Source: an uncultured Desulfobacterium sp. (lineage in GTDB: Bacteria; Desulfobacterota; Desulfobacteria; Desulfobacterales; Desulfobacteraceae). Taken from it: DNA of 6,404 nt. The DNA is taken from contig CAKZLA010000223.1 of the NCBI GenBank assembly GCA_937124525.1, positions 1 to 6,404 on the forward strand. Reading direction: 5' to 3'. How positions within the stretch are numbered: the first letter of the stretch is position 1; every line of letters begins with the position of its first letter. The notes beneath the pieces are model-generated. The model made no database searches, had not been told where the DNA came from, and worked only from the letters and a program-made list of their open reading frames with translations. This document shows, one piece after another, positions 1 through 4,882 of the stretch. The position numbers and the translations under genes were made by a program.

Positions 1-6
1 AACGAA

Positions 7-999
7 ATGCATAAAAATAAATTCAAAAAAATTCTCGTCACCGGTGCCACAGGGGTTGCCGGTCCTGCCGTTGTAGAGCAACTGCTGGAAAAAGGATACC
101 AAGTAAGAATTTTTTCCAGGCACTGCCTGGACCACAAGGAACTTTCCAACAAAGTGGAGCGATTCCAGGGAGACATCCTTGATCCTGAAGCCGTTTCACA
201 GGCCATGAAAAATATTGACGCTGTCTTTCACCTTGCCGCAAAACTCCATGATACAAAAGGCCTTTCCCTGGAAGACACCTATCTGAAAACCAATGTAAAA
301 GGCACCAGGCTGCTTGTGAATACAGCCCGTGCTGCCGGGGTTAAACGCTTTATTTTTTTCAGCACCATTAATGTCTATGGGGCCTCAGGTCCGAATCAAT
401 GTTTTGATGAATCCTCCCCTGTATGCCCCGGTGACATCTATTCTCGATCAAAACTGGAGGCAGAAAAAATCATCCTTGACGCAGGACAGTGCATACCCGG
501 ATTTTCCGTTGTTATCCTTAGGGTGGCTGCCGTTTATGGAAAAAGGATGAAGGGGAACTACAACCTTTTGATCCGCTATTTGAGAAAAGGAGGCTTTTTA
601 CTTTTGGGAAGCGGTAAAAACCGAAGAACCCTGATATTTGATAAAGATCTGGCCAAAGCATCGCTGAAAATACTTGAACATCCCGAGATAACCGGAAAAA
701 TATATAATATCACAGATGGCGCGGTTCATACTTTCCAGGCGATTGTCCACTCCATGTGTCAGCCCATGGGCAGAAAACCCTTGTTCATTAAAATTCCAGA
801 ATTTCTCATGCAAAAGTTCATGGGTTTTAAGCATAAAGAAATTAAATTCAACCCATTGAATCGTTTTCTCAACGCAGCGGAAAAACAGATGGAAAGCCTT
901 GCTGTTTCCGGAGAAAAATTACAAAAAGAGCTGAATTTTATCCCCGAATACGATCTGGACAAAGGATGGCGTTGTGTCATTTCAAACACAATAAAATGA
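7..999 (+). CDS. NAD-dependent epimerase/dehydratase (extended SDR family)
   Basis: This 330-residue protein has the layout of extended short-chain dehydrogenases that act on nucleotide sugars. Seen in the sequence: a Rossmann nucleotide-binding glycine motif TGATGVAG (residues 12-19) after the first beta strand, an acidic GDILD segment (55-59), HLAA (75-78), a catalytic-type Ser/Thr in STINVYG (119-125), and the YxxxK pair Tyr145/Lys149 in YSRSK. The length is normal for the family. The start at 7 puts the glycine motif at the usual distance from the N terminus, but the reading frame is open through the six bases before it, so a start outside the window cannot be excluded. Substrate cannot be told: UDP-sugar 4-epimerase, dTDP-sugar dehydratase/reductase or a steroid-dehydrogenase-like enzyme are all possible. 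A role in surface polysaccharide synthesis is inferred from the family. The gene converges on the CBM48 gene 39 bp downstream. Confidence 0.88.
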   Translation: MHKNKFKKILVTGATGVAGPAVVEQLLEKGYQVRIFSRHCLDHKELSNKVERFQGDILDPEAVSQAMKNIDAVFHLAAKLHDTKGLSLEDTYLKTNVKGTRLLVNTARAAGVKRFIFFSTINVYGASGPNQCFDESSPVCPGDIYSRSKLEAEKIILDAGQCIPGFSVVILRVAAVYGKRMKGNYNLLIRYLRKGGFLLLGSGKNRRTLIFDKDLAKASLKILEHPEITGKIYNITDGAVHTFQAIVHSMCQPMGRKPLFIKIPEFLMQKFMGFKHKEIKFNPLNRFLNAAEKQMESLAVSGEKLQKELNFIPEYDLDKGWRCVISNTIK

Positions 1000-1038
1000 A
1001 TATCCCAGGTCCACCCCTTCAGTTAAGGATGACAGATC

Positions 1039-1338
1039 TTATCCCCGGAGAACCACCGTTATCACATTGTTGTATGTACCAAAGGAGTTCAACCCCCCCA
1101 GGGGTTTTCCAGGGTCTTCCTGCCAATGGCCGTCAATAATATACTTATATTCATATGTGCCGGGTTTCATAACCGCTATTTTTTCCCAATCCCCCTGCCC
1201 TGCTTTTTTCATCATATGTTTTTTAGGATTCCACTGATTAAAATCCCCCACCAAAAGGACCTCATTGGCCTGGGGCGCATGAAATGAAAATTTAACTCTT
1301 CTTCGACTGGGTTTTTGTGAATGTTTTTTTACAACCAT
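1039..1338 (-). CDS. Stand-alone CBM48 / isoamylase-early-set (glycogen-binding-like) domain protein
   Basis: This 99-residue protein is almost entirely one carbohydrate-binding module of the CBM48/AMPK-beta type, after a short basic N terminus (KK, KP, RRR within residues 1-15). Family landmarks are visible: FSFHAPQANEVLLVGDFNQW (17-36, Trp36), Trp51, GTYEYKYIIDG (60-70, Lys65), HWQEDP (71-76, Trp72) and GTYNNV (87-92, Asn90/91). These match the Trp, Lys, Trp and Asn positions that contact glucan in AMPK-beta modules. There is no catalytic domain, signal peptide or membrane segment, so it should be a cytoplasmic adaptor or glycogen-associated protein. I chose the ATG at 1336-1338 over an upstream ATG at 1380 because a strong AAGGAG lies 7 nt before it. 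It follows the response regulator by 59 bp on the same strand, probably as the last gene of that operon. Binding to glycogen is inferred. Confidence 0.85.
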   Translation of the reverse strand: MVVKKHSQKPSRRRVKFSFHAPQANEVLLVGDFNQWNPKKHMMKKAGQGDWEKIAVMKPGTYEYKYIIDGHWQEDPGKPLGGLNSFGTYNNVITVVLRG

Positions 1339-1345
1339 CTCAATT

Positions 1346-1351
1346 CTCCTT
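1346..1351 (-). promoter_or_regulatory. Ribosome binding site of the CBM48 gene
   Basis: On the minus strand this reads AAGGAG, 7 nt before the ATG at 1338. It is a near-perfect Shine-Dalgarno and decides the start in favour of MVVKKHSQ over the in-frame ATG 14 codons upstream. It also implies that the last gene of the operon is translated independently. Confidence 0.75.
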
Positions 1352-1397
1352 AAGAAATGAGTCAGAAATAACATACCCATTTAAAAATTTGGGAGTC

Positions 1398-2132
1398 CTA
1401 CCCTTCAAAAATATATCCCACAGACCGCCTACTTTTAAAAAAAACGGGTTTTTTGGGATCTTTTTCAAAATATTTTCGCAAACGAACCATAAAATTATCC
1501 ACGGTGCGGGTGGTGGTGGCACTGGAATACCCCCAACCCGCCTTTAACAATTTTTCCCGGGGGACAGGCCTTCCCCGGTTGGCGATAAGCACCCGCAACA
1601 ACATCACCTCCTGTTCCGTTAAAATAATATCACCGTTAATGCAATTGGCTTTTGCCGTGATAAAATCCACCACATTATCACCAAACCGATACTCATCCCC
1701 TGTAAACACATCGGTCTCTTCCGGGGATGAAGCTGACTTATCTGACAGCATCCATGACTGTCTCTTAAGAAGACGCTGGATTCTCAATAAAAATTCATCC
1801 AGGTCAAAGGGTTTGGCAAGATAATCATCCACCCCGCAGCGAAGGCCTTTGACCTTATCCTGGGCACTGCTCTTGGCAGAAAGAATCAACACCGGTAAGC
1901 GTGCATCCTCCCTTCTGATGGTACGAAGGACAGACAACCCATCCATCATGGGCAGCATAATATCCAGCACAATGAGATGGGGGTGCCAGGAGCGCCAGGC
2001 ATCAATCCCTTCAATGCCATCCGATGCAAGGGTTATATCATACCCCTGCATGGAAAGATTCAGGCGAATCCCTTCGGCAATGTGGCTTTCATCTTCAATT
2101 ACCAGGATACGCTTTTTGTGATCATTTTCCAT
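1398..2132 (-). CDS. OmpR/PhoB-family response regulator
   Basis: This 244-residue protein has the two-domain build of an OmpR/PhoB regulator. The receiver domain (about 7-122) has the acidic pair Glu13/Asp14 in VIEDE, the phospho-acceptor Asp57 in VLDIMLP, Ser85 at the switch Ser/Thr position (LILSAK), and Lys107 in the KPF motif. A linker of about 25 residues follows. The winged-helix DNA-binding domain (about 149-244) has LTEQEVMLLRVL, the recognition-helix segment TTRTVDNFMVRLRKYF and the terminal GYIF strand. All phosphorylation residues are present, so it should be a functional, kinase-controlled transcription factor. An AAGGAAG-like Shine-Dalgarno precedes the ATG. The gene start lies inside the end of the kinase gene (34-bp overlap), and the CBM48 gene follows. 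Targets are unknown; autoregulation of the operon is plausible but not shown by any visible operator. Confidence 0.95.
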   Translation of the reverse strand: MENDHKKRILVIEDESHIAEGIRLNLSMQGYDITLASDGIEGIDAWRSWHPHLIVLDIMLPMMDGLSVLRTIRREDARLPVLILSAKSSAQDKVKGLRCGVDDYLAKPFDLDEFLLRIQRLLKRQSWMLSDKSASSPEETDVFTGDEYRFGDNVVDFITAKANCINGDIILTEQEVMLLRVLIANRGRPVPREKLLKAGWGYSSATTTRTVDNFMVRLRKYFEKDPKKPVFFKSRRSVGYIFEG

Positions 2133-3121
2133 AAATTTCTTCCTTTGAGATTGTCAGCCCCCTCCCTTGGCAGATAGAGTGTAAAAACAGCACCACACCC
2201 CTTTCCCCGGGACCGGGCAGCCACCTTCCAGCCATGGATGCGGGCAATACTGAATACAAGATACAATCCAAGGCCGCTTCCTTTGACCCCCTTGGTCTCA
2301 CTGTCCGATGCCTGGTAGAATTTTCTAAAAATTTTTTTAATTTCCGCCTGCTCTATGCCAATGCCATTGTCCACAAAATCAATCATGAGACGCTGTTTCC
2401 TGGTCCTGAAGACAATGCGTACAGTGGGAATATCATTGTTGTTATATTTTACGGCATTGGAAATAAGATTCATCACCAGCATCTCAAACAGGAGCATATT
2501 TATGGGATACACAAAGACAGGGGAAGGACTTTCCACCGTTATGGTGCTCTTGTGGAACAAGGATCGGTTCTGATCACAGAACTGCTGCACAACTTCAACC
2601 AGATTTTCCCGGGTGGACTCGGCCCCAAAGGTTCGACTCTCAATGCGAGCAAGGTTTAAAATGCTGTTTATATTTTCCGTTAACCGTGTCACATCATCCA
2701 ACATGAACCGGCTGTACTTTCTAATTTCTTCCACGGACAGCGGATGCCTTAAAAAGGATTCAAGATAAATTTTCAGAGAAGTCACCGGGGTTTTCAGCTC
2801 ATGGGTAAAATTGTAGATAAAATTGTGCTGGAGCCGAAAAAGCCTCACCGTGCGCTGGTAATAAATGAATGCCAGAAAAATACCGGCCAACACCACCGTG
2901 ATCAAAAGGGTTAAAACCAATATGGTCATACCGGTTCTGGAGGGAAATATCTGGCCCGGATCAATGGGAAACTTTTTAATAATCACTTCCAGGGCAGCGG
3001 TGATATCCATATACCAGTAGATGGTCAGAATCAGGGCCGTGGCAAGGGAAATAATGGAACACGCAAAAATAAATACAGGGTGCAGGTACCAGCGGGTTGG
3101 ATTATAGATCTGAAAAGTCAT
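2099..3121 (-). CDS. Membrane sensor histidine kinase (HisKA-HATPase)
   Basis: This 340-residue protein is the cognate kinase of the overlapping response regulator. Seen in order: membrane segment 1 (about 15-37), a short extracytoplasmic stretch (about 38-64), membrane segment 2 (about 65-88), then the dimerisation/phosphotransfer helix with His107 in the H-box FTHELKTP. The ATPase domain follows, with an N-box around Asn222 (LISNAVKYN), G1 box DNGIGI (251-256), F-box FRKFYQ (265-270) and G2 box GSGLGL (281-286). All catalytic boxes are intact. The outside part is too small for a known sensor fold, and only about 18 residues separate membrane segment 2 from His107, so there is no room for a HAMP domain. 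It may sense through the membrane segments or a partner protein. The reading frame is closed by a stop codon upstream (at about 3161) with no other ATG, so the ATG at 3121 is the best start despite a weak Shine-Dalgarno. The signal is unknown. Confidence 0.94.
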   Translation of the reverse strand: MTFQIYNPTRWYLHPVFIFACSIISLATALILTIYWYMDITAALEVIIKKFPIDPGQIFPSRTGMTILVLTLLITVVLAGIFLAFIYYQRTVRLFRLQHNFIYNFTHELKTPVTSLKIYLESFLRHPLSVEEIRKYSRFMLDDVTRLTENINSILNLARIESRTFGAESTRENLVEVVQQFCDQNRSLFHKSTITVESPSPVFVYPINMLLFEMLVMNLISNAVKYNNNDIPTVRIVFRTRKQRLMIDFVDNGIGIEQAEIKKIFRKFYQASDSETKGVKGSGLGLYLVFSIARIHGWKVAARSRGKGCGAVFTLYLPREGADNLKGRNLWKMITKSVSW

Positions 3122-3158
3122 GGAACCATGATGCGACAGAATAAATAAGGAATCAAGG

Positions 3159-3188
3159 ATTTAATGGGCTTGGTTCTAAATAATGCAA
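3159..3188 (-). promoter_or_regulatory. Possible sigma70-type promoter of the kinase-regulator-CBM48 operon
   Basis: On the minus strand TTGCAT (3188-3183) is followed after 18 nt by TTAAAT (3164-3159), a moderate match to -35 and -10 elements. It would give a leader of roughly 30 nt before the kinase ATG. The -35 sits at the edge of the tRNA terminator T-run. The match is weak and this is the best candidate rather than a firm call. Confidence 0.3.
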
Positions 3189-3223
3189 AAAGGCCCTGGA
3201 TTAAATACAATCCAGGGCCTTTT
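3188..3223 (-). terminator. Rho-independent terminator of tRNA-Asn (sequence works in both directions)
   Basis: A perfect 15-bp inverted repeat, AAAAGGCCCTGGATT (3188-3202) and its exact complement (3209-3223), flanks a 6-nt loop. Read on the minus strand, the stem is followed by a run of Ts (complement of 3191-3187). It lies 37 nt beyond the 3' end of the tRNA gene and just before the kinase operon, so it should stop tRNA transcription from entering that operon. The arms carry A/T ends on both sides, so it could also stop plus-strand transcripts coming from the left. Confidence 0.9.
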
Positions 3224-3259
3224 AAATATATTGTGCACCTAAATCAGATGCATATTTTT

Positions 3260-3335
3260 TGGCTCCCCAGCACGGATTTGAACCGCGGACAATGTGGTTA
3301 ACAGCCACACGCTCTGCCAACTGAGCTACTGGGGA
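3260..3335 (-). tRNA. tRNA-Asn (anticodon GTT)
   Basis: A complete 76-nt cloverleaf can be folded. The acceptor stem is TCCCCAG/CTGGGGA (3335-3329 with 3270-3264), with discriminator G and an encoded CCA (3262-3260). The D arm is GCTC-AGTTGGCA-GAGC. The anticodon stem is TGTGG/CCACA around loop CTGTTAA, giving anticodon GTT (3302-3300) for asparagine codons AAC/AAU. The variable loop is TTGTC. The T arm is CGCGG-TTCAAAT-CCGTG with one G-T pair. All stems are intact and the gene looks functional. It has its own promoter and terminator and stands alone as a single-gene unit. Confidence 0.97.
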
Positions 3336-3387
3336 ACAGAGGCCTTCGTGGGTAGCCCCGCAGGCCCGTTCCGTCGAAGACTCGATG

Positions 3388-3416
3388 CTTATACCCCGAG
3401 GACCCCACCATGTCAA
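3388..3416 (-). promoter_or_regulatory. Strong sigma70-type promoter of tRNA-Asn
   Basis: On the minus strand TTGACA (3416-3411, perfect -35) is followed after exactly 17 nt by TATAAG (3393-3388, 5 of 6 at -10). Upstream lies an A/T-rich tract (about 3417-3433) that looks like an UP element, as expected for stable RNA genes. Transcription would begin near 3380 and leave a leader of about 45 nt before the mature tRNA 5' end at 3335. Confidence 0.85.
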
Positions 3417-3433
3417 GAAAAAAAATTAACCAA

Positions 3434-3461
3434 TTGACTTTTTTTTTTGAAAGTCTATATT
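3434..3461 (+). promoter_or_regulatory. Sigma70-type promoter of rseC
   Basis: TTGACT (3434-3439) is separated by 16 nt from TATATT (3456-3461). It lies back-to-back with the tRNA promoter: the two -35 elements are 17 bp apart and share the A/T-rich stretch between them. The spacer is mostly a run of T (a 10-T tract at 3439-3448). The transcript would carry a leader of about 65 nt before the rseC ATG. Confidence 0.7.
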
Positions 3462-3520
3462 TCAGACATCTTCAAGGGTGGACATCCCTCCTTAAAAGAG
3501 AATACAAACTTTATTAAAAT

Positions 3521-3525
3521 AAGGA
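3521..3525 (+). promoter_or_regulatory. Ribosome binding site of rseC
   Basis: AAGGA lies 8 nt before the ATG at 3534. It supports starting rseC at MITEEG. A longer reading frame from a TTG at 3447 would begin inside the promoter and add 29 residues unlike the family. Confidence 0.7.
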
Positions 3526-3533
3526 CTTATCAT

Positions 3534-3995
3534 ATGATTACTGAAGAAGGCATTATCACTGGCACAGCCCAAGCCATGGCATGGGTTAAAACGGTCAGAT
3601 CCAAGTCATGCGAGTCCTGTGACTCCAAAGACTCCTGCGGCGAGGGCGGAAAAGCAAGGGAAATGGTGGTACAGGTGGAAAACACACTCAATGCCAAAGC
3701 CGGAGATCGGGTGGTCATAGGATTTGGCACAGCGCCCATGCTGCAACTTTCCTTTGTCCTTTATATTTTTCCCGTGATTTTTCTCATTGCAGGAGCTGTC
3801 ATTGGACAAACCTGGGCACCGGACATGAACATGGATGAGTCTGCAGCATCCATACTGGCAGGCCTTGCAGGCTTTGCCCTCTCATTTGTGGTGGTTCGCC
3901 TGTTTAACAATAGATTTGCAAACAAAAAAGAGTTCAAGCCTTTTTTAGTTCGATTTGCCAGAAAAACCGAGGTCGAAGCGTGCAGCAGAGCCTGA
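3534..3995 (+). CDS. rseC: RseC/MucC family protein (SoxR-reducing-system type)
   Basis: This 153-residue protein has the RseC build. A short N-terminal cytoplasmic-type domain carries a cysteine cluster C-x2-C-x5-C (Cys26, Cys29, Cys35, in SCESCDSKDSCG), closely resembling the cluster of E. coli RseC. A small domain with GDRVVIGF (57-64) follows, then two membrane helices (about 70-91 and 104-123) joined by a short loop, and a basic tail. In enterobacteria RseC works with the Rsx (Rnf) complex that keeps SoxR reduced; elsewhere it is a common neighbour of rnf genes. Its molecular activity is not settled, and the cysteines suggest a metal or redox role. Here it lies upstream of the cytochrome-rnf genes on the same strand, which supports an Rnf-related job, but it has its own promoter and a 431-bp gap follows. 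The start is set by the Shine-Dalgarno at 3521. Confidence 0.88.
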   Translation: MITEEGIITGTAQAMAWVKTVRSKSCESCDSKDSCGEGGKAREMVVQVENTLNAKAGDRVVIGFGTAPMLQLSFVLYIFPVIFLIAGAVIGQTWAPDMNMDESAASILAGLAGFALSFVVVRLFNNRFANKKEFKPFLVRFARKTEVEACSRA

Positions 3996-4013
3996 CACCA
4001 CCTGATGCCGGCA

Positions 4014-4039
4014 GATGGGTTGGCTTACGGCCACCCATC
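4014..4039 (+). terminator. Possible weak terminator or mRNA-end hairpin after rseC
   Basis: GATGGGT-T-GGC pairs with GCC-ACCCATC (10 bp with one bulged T) around a 5-nt loop, beginning 18 nt after the rseC stop codon. No T-run follows, so it is not a typical intrinsic terminator. It may act with Rho or simply protect the rseC mRNA end. Confidence 0.35.
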
Positions 4040-4329
4040 CTGAATAATAAGCCCTGAACCCTGCCCCCTCAGCCCCACACATTCAATTAAAAACAAAAAT
4101 CACTCATCCCCGGCACCGGACAACGTCTGCTGTTGGGTTCAAAAATTCAGACCTGTGTGCCTGATCTTCCCTGAAATTGGCAGATGTCCTGGGCAAGCCC
4201 CCAAATTATTTCCCCGGCCACCTTCCGGGCAAAGTGATTTTCAGGAATTACCCGGCCCGGGGATTATTCCATTTTCAACAAAAGTCAACCCCTTATTCGC
4301 AAATTTTTAAAAACAAAAATATTTTTCCC

Positions 4330-4358
4330 TTGAATATTGTCCCTTTCTGGGATAGTAA
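4330..4358 (+). promoter_or_regulatory. Probable sigma70-type promoter of the cytochrome-rnf operon
   Basis: TTGAAT (4330-4335) and TAGTAA (4353-4358) are spaced by 17 nt. An A/T-rich tract at 4301-4326 directly upstream could serve as an UP element. The position leaves a leader of about 60 nt before the cytochrome ATG. The -10 match is moderate, so start-site mapping could move it. Confidence 0.42.
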
Positions 4359-4426
4359 GCTTAAAGTTTAGCGTATTGTTATTTGCACTGTTAACCGCTT
4401 TACCGATTAAGGATGAGGCAAGAACC

Positions 4427-4789
4427 ATGACCTCGAAAAAAGAGTTAAAATTCGCTTCAATTCTGGCAATTGTGCTTTTCATTACAGGCATCACCTGCTA
4501 CGCCGCATTTCCCCCGCCTTCCCCGGATGAACCGGTGAGGCTAATGTTTCAAAATGCCGCAGGCAAGGTGTTGTTCACCCATGCTGGCCATCAAGAGTAT
4601 GATGTTTCATGCCTTGACTGTCATCATAACATTGAGGATGATGAAATTTACAATTGTAGTGAATGTCACGAAGCCACCGGCGACGAAAGTATGCCGGGAA
4701 GAACGGACGCATTTCACGCTCAATGCACAGGCTGCCATAAAGATCTGGGAGCTGGCCCCGTGGAATGTAATTCATGCCATGCCCTTTAA
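4427..4789 (+). CDS. Periplasmic tetraheme cytochrome c (class III / c3-like), Rnf-associated
   Basis: This 120-residue protein starts with a signal sequence: basic MTSKKELK, then a hydrophobic core (about 9-23) and a probable cleavage site near YAA (25-27). The mature part has four CxxCH heme-attachment motifs: CLDCH (62-66), CSECH (77-81), CTGCH (100-104) and CNSCH (114-118). Additional histidines in FTHAGH (His52, His55), His67 and His97 could be distal ligands, which suggests bis-His low-potential hemes as in cytochrome c3. The protein should sit in the periplasm and carry electrons. It is the first gene of the unit, 93 bp before rnfC on the same strand, matching the known pairing of multiheme cytochromes with Rnf in sulfate reducers. 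I chose the ATG at 4427 because GAGG lies 8 nt upstream and it gives a clean signal peptide; an upstream TTG at 4337 would sit inside the promoter. Its exact partner is inferred. Confidence 0.92.
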   Translation: MTSKKELKFASILAIVLFITGITCYAAFPPPSPDEPVRLMFQNAAGKVLFTHAGHQEYDVSCLDCHHNIEDDEIYNCSECHEATGDESMPGRTDAFHAQCTGCHKDLGAGPVECNSCHAL

Positions 4790-4882
4790 CCCGATGATGG
4801 AACCCCTTTTATGTTTACGTATAAGGAATTACCCAACCGGGTTAAATAACATGGACCCATTTACACCAGATAAAGGTTTGTT

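Larger units (their letters stand above)
3996..4426. other. Long non-coding stretch between rseC and the cytochrome-rnf operon
   Basis: No credible coding frame is visible here on either strand: the open frames are short, lack good start sites and resemble no family I know. Contents seen: a bulged hairpin just after rseC (4014-4039); GC-rich inverted repeats with arms TCCCCGG (4211-4217) and CCGGGGA (4257-4263) enclosing smaller CCCGG/CCGGG repeats; an A/T tract (4301-4326) containing the palindrome AAAAATATTTTT (4315-4326); and a likely promoter before the cytochrome gene. It is long for a gap inside a functional cluster, so it may hold regulatory sites or a small RNA, but nothing proves that. 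Confidence 0.6.

Noticed and set aside
1453..1824. 123-residue plus-strand open frame opposite the response regulator
   Set aside because: The opposite strand encodes an intact OmpR-type regulator; the plus-strand translation is of low complexity and matches nothing known.
3260..3335. tRNA-Asn as an integration site for a mobile element
   Set aside because: No integrase gene and no repeat of the tRNA 3' end is present in the window; both flanks look like ordinary chromosomal genes.
3222..3416. 64-residue minus-strand open frame over the tRNA
   Set aside because: It is a translation through the tRNA-Asn gene, its leader and its promoter, a common false call at tRNA loci.
3447..3533. N-terminal extension of rseC from a TTG codon
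   Set aside because: It would start inside the promoter spacer and add 29 residues unlike the family, whereas the ATG at 3534 has a good Shine-Dalgarno and matches the family start.
4177..4371. 64-residue plus-strand open frame in the non-coding gap
   Set aside because: It starts at a TTG without a ribosome binding site, has no recognisable features and runs through the likely promoter.
4374..4397. Possible Rex-type redox operator (TTGTTA ... GTTAAC) in the cytochrome leader
   Set aside because: The two halves are not a proper inverted repeat with Rex spacing, so the likeness is superficial.
4337..4426. N-terminal extension of the cytochrome from a TTG codon
   Set aside because: It lies within the likely promoter, has no ribosome binding site and would place a second hydrophobic stretch before a good signal peptide.
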